Shown here: in pieces, positions 1-9,008 of the stretch
Position numbering within the stretch: position 1 is the first letter of the stretch
Layout: each line of letters begins with the position of its first letter
NCBI GenBank assembly: GCA_030141605.1
Contig: JAQGDQ010002389.1
Span: 62,001 to 126,000, forward strand
Direction: 5' to 3'
Length of the DNA stretch: 64,000 nucleotides
From: Tubiluchus corallicola
Taxonomy: Eukaryota; Priapulida; Priapulimorpha; Priapulimorphida; Tubiluchidae
Translations under genes and position numbers: made by a program
Notes under the pieces: model-generated
The model's database searches: none
Told to the model about the DNA's origin: nothing
What the model saw: the letters and a program-made list of their open reading frames with translations, nothing else

Positions 1-289
1 AAAAATAAGTAGTAAACGTATACTCGCTTCCTGTCTTCCAACCCTCAATATATCCATCTAAAGTCGGATCCGTAGGAAATGGATGAATCTCGGAAAAAAT
101 CTGATAATTCTGCTTAAATGAAGCGCCAACAAGCCAAATAAGCGGGTATAACATAATAAAACCAATAATAATCAGTATCGTATACCGGATATAAGCGTTG
201 ATTTTCTCCTTTCTCCTCGTCTTTAAAATTTCTTCTGAAATATTGCCTTCTTGAGAAGGTGTGAAATATTCTGTTGCTACGTTTGTCAT
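1..289 (-). CDS. Carbohydrate ABC transporter permease, MalG-type (partial)
   Basis: Only the N-terminal ~96 codons are present; the gene runs off the left edge. The ATG at 287-289 follows GGAG nine bases upstream and lies 3 bp past the stop of the preceding permease, so the two are translationally close. The visible protein has a polar ~30-residue cytoplasmic N-terminus, then a hydrophobic helix (ILIIIGFIMLYPLIWLVGAS) followed by SFKQNYQIF, the usual start of the second inner-membrane permease (MalG/LplC/YtcP type) in sugar ABC importers. It would pair with the permease at 293-1174. No binding protein or ATPase of this system is visible; a binding-protein gene may lie further left. Confidence 0.85.
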   Translation of the reverse strand, partial: MTNVATEYFTPSQEGNISEEILKTRRKEKINAYIRYTILIIIGFIMLYPLIWLVGASFKQNYQIFSEIHPFPTDPTLDGYIEGWKTGSEYTFTTYF

Positions 290-292
290 ATC

Positions 293-1174
293 CTATTTCT
301 CCTTCTCTCCAGAATAAAACACCCAGTATTTTGACGAACGGAAAACAATGGCTGTAAAAATACCTACAATGATAAATAAAACCCATGATAAGGCCGCACC
401 ATAGCCCATATTGAAATATTTGAAAGATTCCTCGTAAATCATCAGCGATAACAAATAAGTGGACTTTAAAGGGCCCCCGCCTGTAATGATATAAGGGCCA
501 TTAAATTCCTGAAATGCCTGGACAGTCTGCATAATAAAATTAAAAAAGATCACAGGCGTAATAATCGGAATCGTAATCTTAAATAAAACCTGCCATTTAG
601 ACGCGCCATCAATAGAGGACGCCTCGTACAATGAAGCTGGAACATTCTGAAGAGCGGCAAGAAAAATAACCATGGCTGAGCCAAATTGCCAAATTCTTAA
701 AAGAGTAACCGTAAATAAAGCATAACCCGGTGTTCCAAGCCAATTAACTGCCTCAAAACCAAACGTTCCAAGCACCATGTTCATAAGACCATCAATAGAA
801 AAAACATACCGCCATAAAACTGCTATAGCGACACTGCCTCCTAAAATCGACGGTATATAATAAGCCGACCGAAAAAAGTTTATCCCACGTAATTTGAAAT
901 TAAGAACAAACGCTATTAATAAAGCAAAAGCTAGCTTCAAAGGAACAGTCATAAAAACATAAATTAATGTCACAACTAGTGATTTCATAAATAAATCATC
1001 TTCAAATAACATATATTCATAATTTTCCAAACCCAAAAAAAGAGGTGGATCCATTAAATTATAATCTGTAAAACTCAGAACAAATGATGTAAAAAATGGA
1101 TAACATGTAAATGCCATCAACCCCAAGATATAGGGGAGAACATAGGCAAAGCCTAGCCACTTGTTTTCATACAT
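293..1174 (-). CDS. Carbohydrate ABC transporter permease, MalF/UgpA/LplB-type
   Basis: 293-residue inner-membrane protein with about six hydrophobic segments. The N-terminus (ENKWLGFAYVLPYILGLMAF) and the EAA-type loop near the C-terminal half (YEASSIDGASKWQVLFKITI, roughly residues 185-205) are typical of the first permease of CUT1 sugar importers, where the loop contacts the ATPase. The start at 1174 has GGAGG eight bases upstream. It is second in a minus-strand operon: GH4 enzyme, this gene after a 52-bp gap, then the second permease 3 bp later. The GH4 partner suggests an oligogalacturonide-like substrate, by inference. No ATPase gene is in the window, so sharing an MsmK/UgpC-type ATPase is likely. 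Confidence 0.9.
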   Translation of the reverse strand: MYENKWLGFAYVLPYILGLMAFTCYPFFTSFVLSFTDYNLMDPPLFLGLENYEYMLFEDDLFMKSLVVTLIYVFMTVPLKLAFALLIAFVLNFKLRGINFFRSAYYIPSILGGSVAIAVLWRYVFSIDGLMNMVLGTFGFEAVNWLGTPGYALFTVTLLRIWQFGSAMVIFLAALQNVPASLYEASSIDGASKWQVLFKITIPIITPVIFFNFIMQTVQAFQEFNGPYIITGGGPLKSTYLLSLMIYEESFKYFNMGYGAALSWVLFIIVGIFTAIVFRSSKYWVFYSGEKEK

Positions 1175-1226
1175 CTTTATACCTCCCTTTAATTTATGAC
1201 TCGTTTATAGCGCCAACTCTACTTCT

Positions 1227-2597
1227 TTACGGCCATCCGGATCCGGCAGGAAGACAATGTCGCATGTTGCTATACATCTCCTCAAATAAATCACGATTTT
1301 CTACCAAAGACAGAGAAACAGCCATAGGATCGTTAAGAAAAATATTAAACACCCTTTCCTTATCACAAGAGGAAACAGCTTCCACCAAACCGTTCTGGTT
1401 ACTGATATGGGACAAAGTGATATCTTCAATAACTTCAGGAAGGCGGCCAGCCACTACAGGACGAACAGAATCCTTCACAAAAACCGCATTCGTCTCAACA
1501 ATAGAGTCTAATGGAAGAGCTTTCATTTGACCGTGGTTAGGGAAATTAACATTGCCGCAATAACTCTCTATACCCGAAAGCGCTAGCAGTTGCTTGATAA
1601 AATCCTCACCGCTCTTTTTTAAGGTTATCGCCTCCTCACCAGAAGCTATTTTACGAGAGCGCTCCCTCAGTGCATCTCTATTTTTTATTCGCCAAGAAAC
1701 CGGCGTTAAGCCAAAATCCCATTCTTTGAAATTCCGTAAATACCAGCTCTGTGGAAAAAAATCCACCAAATGCCGATCCCCTGCCGCAGCTACAGTATGA
1801 AACCGCTTGTATAAATCAAACTTTACCCTTTCTCGCGAAGAAAAATAATGACTTTTTTCATTGGAAGGAGACTCGTCCTTGCTTATCCATATCCCCTCCT
1901 CAGAATAAACATCCACAAGATGCTCCCAGAGAGGGATTAAATCACGATCTTTCCAACGAATCTTATCAACCCAGGTAAAATGGTTAATACCTAACACATT
2001 CAAATGAATATCGTCATGGTTGACATCGCTTGTCCCTTCAAGAATATTAAGAGCACAAGAAGAAATTGCCTTGACTTTAAAAACTTCATGACAACACCCA
2101 TACGCTTTTATAGAAGGAAACGCCGTATAAAGAGCTCGTAAACAAGTACTCATAGGATTCGTGAAATTAAGAATCCACGCAGAAGGGCAATAGGATTCAA
2201 TAGCATAGGCAATGTCAAAAAATAAAGGAATAGTACGTAAAGAACGAAAAATACCACCAAAACCAACCGTATCACCAACCGACTGATAAAGGCCATAACG
2301 CTCCGGAATATGAACATCAGAAGACATGACATCAAAACCAAACGGTAAAATAGAAATAAAAACAAAATCCGCCCCTAAAAGAGCTTCTTGCAAACTCTCT
2401 GAAACATGATAATGCCACGAACCAACAGATTCAGGATGAGAAGAATATAAATTCCCGATAACAGCATTGACTCTCGCAGACTCTTTATCAATATCATAAA
2501 GAAAAACATCTCCCGACAGGCGTGATTCCTGAGCCATGTCATTCATAAATATATGAGCCCAGTTATGCGATCCTCCTCCTATATAAGCAATCTTCAC
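1227..2597 (-). CDS. Glycoside hydrolase family 4, alpha-galacturonidase-like (LplD-type)
   Basis: 456-residue NAD- and divalent-metal-dependent GH4 enzyme, cytoplasmic (no signal peptide). Visible motifs are the N-terminal dinucleotide-binding stretch IGGGSHNWA (residues 6-14), NFTNP near 144, CCHEVF near 167 and GINHFTW near 202; in GH4 the Cys and His of the last two bind the metal. The pattern ISILPFG...VHIPERYGLYQSVGD and AGDRHLVDF...WYL matches Bacillus LplD, an alpha-galacturonidase, better than alpha-glucosidases or 6-phospho-alpha-glucosidases of the family. The start is a GTG with GGGAGG eight bases upstream. It leads an operon with two ABC permeases, consistent with cleaving an imported galacturonide. 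The substrate is inferred; the family is secure. Confidence 0.88.
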   Translation of the reverse strand: MKIAYIGGGSHNWAHIFMNDMAQESRLSGDVFLYDIDKESARVNAVIGNLYSSHPESVGSWHYHVSESLQEALLGADFVFISILPFGFDVMSSDVHIPERYGLYQSVGDTVGFGGIFRSLRTIPLFFDIAYAIESYCPSAWILNFTNPMSTCLRALYTAFPSIKAYGCCHEVFKVKAISSCALNILEGTSDVNHDDIHLNVLGINHFTWVDKIRWKDRDLIPLWEHLVDVYSEEGIWISKDESPSNEKSHYFSSRERVKFDLYKRFHTVAAAGDRHLVDFFPQSWYLRNFKEWDFGLTPVSWRIKNRDALRERSRKIASGEEAITLKKSGEDFIKQLLALSGIESYCGNVNFPNHGQMKALPLDSIVETNAVFVKDSVRPVVAGRLPEVIEDITLSHISNQNGLVEAVSSCDKERVFNIFLNDPMAVSLSLVENRDLFEEMYSNMRHCLPAGSGWP

Positions 2598-2658
2598 ACT
2601 ATATTCCTCCCTTAAATAACAGCTTCTTTAGCCTGAGGTTTTTTTTTAATTTTTTTAT

Positions 2659-2749
2659 TTGTAAAACTGTCGCAAATTTACAATAATTATTAAATATCTT
2701 AAATTATAGATTACCTTTAATTATCAAATAAATTAACACGGTTTGTAAA
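2659..2749. promoter_or_regulatory. Possible AraC-type operator sites between the GH4 operon and its regulator
   Basis: The divergent spacer holds TTGTAAA at 2659-2665, its inverted copy TTTACAA at 2677-2683, and a third TTGTAAA at 2743-2749. The first two form an inverted repeat and the third lies just upstream of the regulator start. AraC-family proteins often bind such repeated half-sites. The region is AT-rich, so part of this may be chance. Confidence 0.35.
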
Positions 2750-2766
2750 TGGATCATTAAAACTAT

Positions 2767-3576
2767 ATGATAGACAAAAGCGTAACTAATCCTATTAATA
2801 TCCTTCACCCAGATAATCTCTCAATTATCCTTTCGCGTCCTCCCATCAGAATGAAACATGACAAATGCTGGAGCGTAAATAAAATCAACCCTACTCACGA
2901 TATATTCATCTGTCTTACAGGAAGCGCGCAATACTGCTTTAATAAGACAGAAACATACCAGCTCTCTGAAGGGGACGCTCTTCTTGCCCTCGCTGGAACA
3001 AATTTTCAAGGTCACATTATTGGTGATAAAATATATACAGGAATCGCACAGCATTTTGAAATCAAACTCTGTAATAAAATTGACCTCTTGCCTTTTTTTA
3101 GGTTCAAAAGAAAAATCACTTTTTCCCGATGGCCAAAAATTAAACCCATCGTGCAGTTGTATCACGAGGAAAATATACCAGAAATACAAAGAAACAGCCT
3201 ATGGCGCGTAATCCTTTTTGAATTTCTCAATGAAGCCTATGAAAATAAAATTTTCAACATCAGCTGCCACTACCATGTTCTTAACGCAGCTCTTAAAATC
3301 ACAAACAATATCGGCGGCAATAAATCCCTTGACGACATTCTAACCACCCTGCCCTACAGTAAAGATTATTTCTTGCGCATGTTTAAAAAAAACCTGGGTA
3401 TGACCCCTCTGCAATTTCAAAACTACCAAAAAATAGAACATGCAAAAAAATATCTTTCCCTGGGATATTCTGTAAAAAAAACATCCCTGTTATGCGGTTA
3501 TAACGATCAATATTATTTCAGTCGTATTTTTAAAAAAATAACAGGCTTTCCTCCCCGAGATCTCAAATTCAAATAA
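2767..3576 (+). CDS. AraC-family transcriptional regulator
   Basis: 269 residues. The C-terminal ~85 residues form the two helix-turn-helix motifs of AraC proteins, from LDDILTTLPYSKDYFLRMFK to the second recognition region GYNDQYYFSRIFKKITGFPP. The N-terminal part resembles a cupin-like effector domain (IFICLTGSAQYCF, then YQLSEGDALLALAGT). The gene is transcribed divergently from the GH4-ABC operon with a 169-bp spacer, so it probably controls that operon in response to its sugar. The start codon has no good Shine-Dalgarno; the ATG at 2767 is the first in the frame. The DNA is somewhat more AT-rich and Lys/Asn-rich than neighbouring housekeeping genes. Confidence 0.88.
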   Translation: MIDKSVTNPINILHPDNLSIILSRPPIRMKHDKCWSVNKINPTHDIFICLTGSAQYCFNKTETYQLSEGDALLALAGTNFQGHIIGDKIYTGIAQHFEIKLCNKIDLLPFFRFKRKITFSRWPKIKPIVQLYHEENIPEIQRNSLWRVILFEFLNEAYENKIFNISCHYHVLNAALKITNNIGGNKSLDDILTTLPYSKDYFLRMFKKNLGMTPLQFQNYQKIEHAKKYLSLGYSVKKTSLLCGYNDQYYFSRIFKKITGFPPRDLKFK

Positions 3577-3590
3577 CTCGGAATAAAAAA

Positions 3591-3615
3591 AGAGGCACAT
3601 CATGTGTGCCCCTCT
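3591..3615. terminator. Bidirectional rho-independent terminator
   Basis: AGAGG-CACA (3591-3599) pairs with TGTG-CC-CCTCT (3605-3615) around a 5-base loop with a 2-base bulge. On the minus strand the stem is followed by a T-run (complement of AAAAAAA at 3584-3590). It lies between the convergent AraC regulator and the secretion adaptor gene and could end both transcripts. Confidence 0.7.
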
Positions 3616-3641
3616 CTCATTAAAAATATTTACCACTATTT

Positions 3642-4964
3642 CTACGGCTCTGTGAACGCGTAATCCGTAGTTTTAATCAATGGTTTTAAAAGATATTCCA
3701 GAACAGTTCTCTTGCGCCCTAAAATTTCCACTGTCGCTAACATACCAGGGCCAATTTCTAAAACCTCTCCTTTATGCTCCAAATGCGTCTCTTCCGTGCG
3801 AATATCCACCTGAAAATAATAATCCTGCTGGCGCTCGTCTTCTATCGCATCAGGGCTGATATACTCGATAGCTCCCGATAATCCACCGTAAATTGAAAAA
3901 TCATACGCCGACATCTTAATACGCGCTTCCTGACCTAGCGCAATAGAACCAATATCCTCAGGCCGCACCTTAGCACGAATAAGTAAACTATCCTCTAAAG
4001 GAACAATCTCAACAAGATCAGCGCCAGGCTGTATAACTCCTCCGATCGTATTGACATGAATTGTCTTGATTAACCCTTTTACAGGAGAAAGAACATCACT
4101 CCGTTGGACCTTATCAATATAAGCCACAATTGCCTGCTCGACTTGAGATAATTCAGCACTAATCCGCGTGTATTCCGTCAAAGCCGCGGAGCGAAAAACC
4201 TGCTGCCTTTCCGTAACACGACGTTCAGATTCCTCAACAGCGTTCTGAAGACGTGTCAACGCAAGCTTTAAAGATCCCTTCTCATTTTCAAGTTCATTAA
4301 CTTCACGCTGAAGACGCAACAATGTAACACGAGGAACCGTACCTGTATTCACAAGAGGGCGTGTTAAATCCAACTCTTCCTTCGCATACCTAAGGCTGCT
4401 TGATAGATTGTCAATACGAACAATCGTTTCTTCATATTCCTGCTGACGCTGAATAACCTGGCTTTGCAAAATAAAAACCTGTGCTTCCAGCTCTTCCTGA
4501 CGTGCTTTATAAAGATCTGTCTCACTCTGAACGATTATCGACGCATGCTTCTTAATCTCATCGGAAAATTGAAGGGGTTTTTCATTCCCTTCCGCAAATA
4601 AACGACTTTGCGACGCTAGTAAAGTATATCGTCGAACACGCTGCTCCTCTAAAGAGGAAACGAAAGAAACATTCTCAATTTGCAGTAAAACCTGCTGCGC
4701 ATCGACAATATCACCCTCTTGAACGGATATTGCTTTAACAATTCCCCCTTCAAGATTTTGAACTTTTTTTATCTCAGAAGAAGGAACGACACGCCCCTCA
4801 CCTCGAATAACCGTGTCTAACTCAGCCCATCTCGCCCAAAAAAAGATCGACACCAAACAAAGCGCAGTAATTAAAAACAAGATTTTAGAAACAGGACTAG
4901 CACCTCCCATTTCCGCAGCGACAACATCTGAATAAAAATCCTTATCAGACCAATTTTGTGACAT
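3642..4964 (-). CDS. Type I secretion membrane-fusion protein, HlyD family
   Basis: 440-residue periplasmic adaptor linking an inner-membrane ABC exporter to an outer-membrane TolC-like channel. A short cytoplasmic N-terminus is followed by one membrane helix near residues 27-47 (KILFLITALCLVSIFFWARW). The lipoyl half-motif VQNLEGGIVKAISVQEGDIV follows at ~68-87, then a long coiled-coil hairpin (~100-290, rich in Glu/Gln/Arg/Leu), the second lipoyl half (RSDVLSPVKGLIKTI) and a beta-rich C-terminus typical of HlyD/LapC/PrtE. It lies 44 bp downstream of the exporter ATPase gene and is almost certainly co-transcribed. No TolC-family gene or secreted RTX-type substrate lies in the window. Confidence 0.93.
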   Translation of the reverse strand: MSQNWSDKDFYSDVVAAEMGGASPVSKILFLITALCLVSIFFWARWAELDTVIRGEGRVVPSSEIKKVQNLEGGIVKAISVQEGDIVDAQQVLLQIENVSFVSSLEEQRVRRYTLLASQSRLFAEGNEKPLQFSDEIKKHASIIVQSETDLYKARQEELEAQVFILQSQVIQRQQEYEETIVRIDNLSSSLRYAKEELDLTRPLVNTGTVPRVTLLRLQREVNELENEKGSLKLALTRLQNAVEESERRVTERQQVFRSAALTEYTRISAELSQVEQAIVAYIDKVQRSDVLSPVKGLIKTIHVNTIGGVIQPGADLVEIVPLEDSLLIRAKVRPEDIGSIALGQEARIKMSAYDFSIYGGLSGAIEYISPDAIEDERQQDYYFQVDIRTEETHLEHKGEVLEIGPGMLATVEILGRKRTVLEYLLKPLIKTTDYAFTEP

Positions 4965-5008
4965 ATTCTATGCCCCTACCGTTATTAAATAATTTACCCA
5001 CACACTAT

Positions 5009-7375
5009 TTATTGTAAAAGTGCAGCTTTTTTCTTGCGCGCACCTTTAAGAATCTCCTCACAAGGCCCATCAGCATTGATAGAGCCTCGACTCATGACAA
5101 TTAAACGATCAACAGCCTGAAACAAAGATGGACGATGTGTAACAATAAGCAAAGTCTTATCTTTAAACCCTTCCTTTAATCGCTCAACAAAATGGCGCTC
5201 TGATGTCATATCCATCATACTTGTCGGCTCGTCAAGCATTAAAATTGGCGGATTCGGCAACAAAGCACGCGCAAGAGCAATACATTGGCGCTGCCCTCCG
5301 GAAAGAGTCGCGCCTCGCTCTCCAACCGCTAAATCATATCCACTAGGATGTTTGCTAACAAATTCATCAACTCCCGCAAGTCTGGCAGACTCAAGAATCA
5401 TTGCGTCTTCCGCATAAGGCGCTCCCATAGAAATATTATCTCGGACAGTTCCTTGAAAAAGAAGAATATCCTGCATTGTAACCCCGACAGCACGACGAAT
5501 ATCTGCCGGATCAATTTGCCGCACATCCGTGCCATCAATCAATACAGAACCTTCCTGAGGCTCGTATAAGCCTATAAGCAACTTGGAAACAGTCGATTTT
5601 CCCGATCCAATCGGTCCTAAGAATGCAACACGCTCACCAGACTTGATTCGAAAAGAAACTTCCTTCAGCGCATGAAGATTACTCTGAGGGTAGGTAAATG
5701 ATACATCTCGAAACTCAATCTCACCATGCGTTAAATGGCGGCTAAGATATTTTTTATCTGGCTCACGCTCGACAGGATAAGCCATAATTTCATTCAGACT
5801 TTGAAAACTCTCTAAAGATTGATGAAGACGAGAAAGCAATCCTGCTATCTGCCCCAATGGCGCCATAGTGCGACCAGATAATATACTACACGCAATCAAA
5901 GCACCCATCGTAATTTCCTGCTCCTTGATTAAGCCAACACCAACAAAAACAACAGCAACTGTCACAAGCTGCTGAATTGAACCGGAAAAATTAATACCAA
6001 GTTGAGAAATCATACGAGCCTTTTGCCCTGTCTGGGCTGACTGTCCAACAAATTTTTCCCATTCATTTTGCATTTTTCCCTCAGCTCCAAGACTCTTAAT
6101 CGTCTCAAGACCGCCAATAGTCTCAACAATCACACCTTGTTTCTGAGCACTCTCTTGAATACTTTTGTTGACAGCCTTCCGTAAAGGAAACTGAAAAATT
6201 AACCCCATAATAATAACAACAGGAACCGCTACAAGCAAAACATACGAAACAGGGCCCGCAATTAACCAAATGACAAAAATAAAAATTCCTAAAAAAGGAA
6301 CATCCACAAGAGCAATCAAAGTCGCAGATGTGAAAAATTCCCGAAGAGACTCATAATCTCTGATCCTATTCGCGAAACCACCCGCCGAACCAGGGCAGGA
6401 TTCCATCTTAATATTTAAAACATGCTCAAAGATACGACCGGAAAGAAGAACATCCGCTCGCTTTCCCGCATTATCAACAAAATAACCCCGTAATGTCTTT
6501 AATATAAAATCAAACGAAATCGCTATGATCATACCAATAGAAAGAGCAATCAATGTTTCTATCGCATCATTCGGAACAACACGATCATAAACATTCATCG
6601 TATAAAGTGGTGTAATGACAGCTAAGGTGTTAATCATAATTGCCGCCAAAATAACCTGAATATAGCTTTTGGAAAATAAACTCAATGTTCCCCAAAACCA
6701 AGATCCTGTAAAATTACTGCGTTTATCTTGCTGCTGACGCGTAAAATGAAACTTAGGGCGAATAAATATCGCATGATTATCATACTGTTCCTCTAAAGCC
6801 TCAACAGAAAGAATCTCCTTCCCTTCTCCGCTTTCAGGAAGAATAACTTCACACTTATCCCTTTCTATTTTTGTAAGAATACAAGCCTTCTTACCCTTTA
6901 AAATAAGAACAGCAGGAAGAACTAAAGGAGGGATATCCGAAAATTCACGACGAACAATACGCGCGCTAAAGTTAGCCCGCTGAGCCGCTCGAACAAATAA
7001 GGCAGGCGTCAATCCTTCTTCTTCCAAAGGAAGACCTGAAACTAAAGATTCCCCCGAATGAGGAATAGAAAATATCTGGGTAATATTAACAAGGCATCCC
7101 AGTAATGGATCCTGAGATCCCCGGCGAATATCAGACGCTTTATAAGACCAACGAGGTCCCTGATACTCTTCCTTTTCAGGACTCTCGCCAGCCCCCCCTT
7201 GTATATTCGGTGGCACCATTCCCGCAGGGAAAGCCCCTTTTCCTTTTTTCGCATGAGCCTCTTGAGCGGCCTTAAACTGCTCTGGCGTAATTTTCGGCGC
7301 TTCCGGAAGTGCTTTATTGGTATCTTTATTTAGATTTTCTTCTTTTACCTGGTCATCATGTGGCTTCTCAACCAT
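5009..7375 (-). CDS. Type I secretion ABC transporter/ATPase with C39-like domain (LapB-type)
   Basis: 788 residues. An ~80-residue charged, Pro-rich cytosolic N-terminal extension is followed by a C39-peptidase-like domain (~90-215: DPLLGCLVNITQIF...SGLPLEEEGLTPALFVRAA). The DCG catalytic motif is not seen, so it is probably a substrate-binding rather than cleaving domain, as in HlyB and LapB. An ABC-type transmembrane region follows at ~235-510. The nucleotide-binding domain has Walker A GPIGSGKST near 583, signature LSGGQRQ near 688 and Walker B ILMLDEP near 707. It should drive one-step export of a large C-terminal-signal protein with the adaptor encoded just downstream. The cargo is not encoded nearby. 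Confidence 0.93.
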   Translation of the reverse strand: MVEKPHDDQVKEENLNKDTNKALPEAPKITPEQFKAAQEAHAKKGKGAFPAGMVPPNIQGGAGESPEKEEYQGPRWSYKASDIRRGSQDPLLGCLVNITQIFSIPHSGESLVSGLPLEEEGLTPALFVRAAQRANFSARIVRREFSDIPPLVLPAVLILKGKKACILTKIERDKCEVILPESGEGKEILSVEALEEQYDNHAIFIRPKFHFTRQQQDKRSNFTGSWFWGTLSLFSKSYIQVILAAIMINTLAVITPLYTMNVYDRVVPNDAIETLIALSIGMIIAISFDFILKTLRGYFVDNAGKRADVLLSGRIFEHVLNIKMESCPGSAGGFANRIRDYESLREFFTSATLIALVDVPFLGIFIFVIWLIAGPVSYVLLVAVPVVIIMGLIFQFPLRKAVNKSIQESAQKQGVIVETIGGLETIKSLGAEGKMQNEWEKFVGQSAQTGQKARMISQLGINFSGSIQQLVTVAVVFVGVGLIKEQEITMGALIACSILSGRTMAPLGQIAGLLSRLHQSLESFQSLNEIMAYPVEREPDKKYLSRHLTHGEIEFRDVSFTYPQSNLHALKEVSFRIKSGERVAFLGPIGSGKSTVSKLLIGLYEPQEGSVLIDGTDVRQIDPADIRRAVGVTMQDILLFQGTVRDNISMGAPYAEDAMILESARLAGVDEFVSKHPSGYDLAVGERGATLSGGQRQCIALARALLPNPPILMLDEPTSMMDMTSERHFVERLKEGFKDKTLLIVTHRPSLFQAVDRLIVMSRGSINADGPCEEILKGARKKKAALLQ

Positions 7376-7569
7376 GAATTTTCCCTTTTTCTATTATAAA
7401 ATAAAAAGACTGTAATACAATAACTCAACTACCCGTAACAGACAGTCGTTAGCAAATATCATCTTTTCAGAAATATACTTTGATCTTGTACTATAAAATA
7501 AGCAATAAATATTAAAATACTACAATAAATTAAAAAAAAAAATATATATAATTACCTTGTAAAAAAAAA

Positions 7570-8271
7570 TTAATTTACCATTGAATGCAAAGTAGAGCGC
7601 AATAAATTCGCACCAGGATAAGCATAACGATTTTTCAGAACAATCTCTTCCGGAGTCACATGAGGACCATACCAAGATTCATTTAAATCCACACGGCGAA
7701 TGATTCCTCCTCCCTTAATATTGACTCCTCCATAAACTCCCAGCAAAGTGTTAGAAAAACCAATAATATCAAAGTTTGCGTTCGTTGTTGAATATCCTTC
7801 AATACCAGCGCCAATAAATCCAAACGAAACTTTAGCATCAGGACCTATATGAAACTGATCCTCAATAATAGAAGAGAGTCCCTTATCCGTCTTCACAAGC
7901 ATAATATGTTCCGCATTCTGAACCCCAAACTGAATTCCCAAACTTCCTGACGCTAACATATAAAAAGCCGGGTAGCCCCAGCTTCCATCGTCTAAACGAC
8001 GAATTAAAAGTCCATTGCCCGCATCTGAGCCAACAAAAAGACCCGCCGCCGTAACAGAAGGAAAAATCATAACAGCTTTCGCATTCTGTAAATGATTCCG
8101 AAATTCAGGGTAAGATTCCTCATGTGCATAAAAGCGCTCCAAAGTTCCTACAGAAGTATCAACAATATATTGCGCTAAAATTTTCCCTTCACGCCCCCCT
8201 ACACCTGCGCACGCCGACAATAGAAAAATTAAAAAAACATAATTGGCTAGAATACTTACTTTTTTCAACAT
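7570..8271 (-). CDS. YSC84-family lipoprotein
   Basis: 233 residues. A lipoprotein signal peptide ends in the lipobox LSAC with the lipidated Cys at position 21. The mature part matches the YSC84/Ysc84 actin-binding-like domain widespread in bacteria: NAKAVMIFPSVTAAGLFVG, then GSWGYPAFYMLASGSLGIQF and a terminal glycine-rich beta section (YGGVNIKGGGIIRRVD). The bacterial role is not well defined; lipid binding has been shown for related eukaryotic domains. It starts 31 bp after the histidine phosphatase gene on the same strand, so the two may share a transcript. The 194-bp gap downstream is AT-rich and holds nothing I recognise. Confidence 0.8.
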   Translation of the reverse strand: MLKKVSILANYVFLIFLLSACAGVGGREGKILAQYIVDTSVGTLERFYAHEESYPEFRNHLQNAKAVMIFPSVTAAGLFVGSDAGNGLLIRRLDDGSWGYPAFYMLASGSLGIQFGVQNAEHIMLVKTDKGLSSIIEDQFHIGPDAKVSFGFIGAGIEGYSTTNANFDIIGFSNTLLGVYGGVNIKGGGIIRRVDLNESWYGPHVTPEEIVLKNRYAYPGANLLRSTLHSMVN

Positions 8272-8302
8272 ATTTTTTCTTTCTTATTATCCCAGTATAC
8301 CC

Positions 8303-8944
8303 TTATACATTTTTCCCCGGTAACCAGTTAACTTGATTGATCTCCCACTTTCCTGTAACTTTTCCTATCCAGTATCCTTCATGAACATAAGCAATACGCG
8401 TTAAAGAGTTATTATCAATAACAAATTGAATCCCATGCGGCAAATCCCCCAGCGCTATCGATAAAGCAGCACGAATAGTTCCTCCATGAGCAACCGCTAT
8501 AATATCAGAGCCTGAATATTTTTGAGTATAAGCTTCTATCACTTTGCGTACACGAGCCACTAAGGCAGAAAAAGTCTCTCCATTAGGCGGGGAATTATAA
8601 ATGGGGTCTTCAAAAAACAAACGACTCTCCTGATCAGAGGAGGTAAGTAAATCCTCCCATCTTTCAATCCCTTCCCAACAACCAAAACTTTGCTCTCCAA
8701 GATTCTCCTCCCGATAAATTTTCTCAACAGAAAATCCCGTATCAATAATAGCCTGCGCCGTATGGCGAGCACGAGACAAATGACTTGTTACCCAAATCGC
8801 ATCTTGTGGCAAAACAGCATTCAATCCACGATAATGACCATAATTCGATGTATCGCACGCAACGTCACTGCTACCATAAACAAACCCCTGTGTCTTAATA
8901 ACAGGTGCATGCCGAATCCACCACCAGCGCGTTTTCTTTTTCAT
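8303..8944 (-). CDS. Histidine phosphatase family protein
   Basis: 213 residues of the phosphoglycerate-mutase/acid-phosphatase-like histidine phosphatase fold. The phospho-accepting His is in WIRHAP (His12; the family usually has RHG, here RHA). The partner motif is VAHGGTIRAAL near residues 148-158, and TSHLSRARHTAQA near 53-65 supplies the conserved Arg. Length and motifs suit small-molecule phosphatases such as CobC-like alpha-ribazole phosphatase or GpmB-like proteins, but the substrate cannot be read from sequence. It follows fmt after 64 bp on the same strand, probably as the third gene of a def-fmt transcript. A cobalamin adenosyltransferase is elsewhere in the window, which alone does not prove a cobalamin role. 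Confidence 0.8.
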   Translation of the reverse strand: MKKKTRWWWIRHAPVIKTQGFVYGSSDVACDTSNYGHYRGLNAVLPQDAIWVTSHLSRARHTAQAIIDTGFSVEKIYREENLGEQSFGCWEGIERWEDLLTSSDQESRLFFEDPIYNSPPNGETFSALVARVRKVIEAYTQKYSGSDIIAVAHGGTIRAALSIALGDLPHGIQFVIDNNSLTRIAYVHEGYWIGKVTGKWEINQVNWLPGKNV

Positions 8945-9008
8945 AATCTCTATTCCCTATTTCCCATAATAATATCTTTCCTATTGTTACATAAGATATA
9001 GATTAACA

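Noticed and set aside
114-386. An open frame on the minus strand over the permease junction
   Set aside because: It is in the wrong frame. The true frame of the second permease starts at 289 and has a clear membrane helix and ribosome-binding site.
5009-7375. The C39-like domain as an active peptidase that would mark a bacteriocin exporter
   Set aside because: The usual QxxxxDCG motif is not present and the domain resembles LapB-type exporters.
8303-8944. A firm cobC (alpha-ribazole phosphatase) call
   Set aside because: Only the generic histidine-phosphatase motifs are visible and no cobalamin synthesis genes adjoin it.
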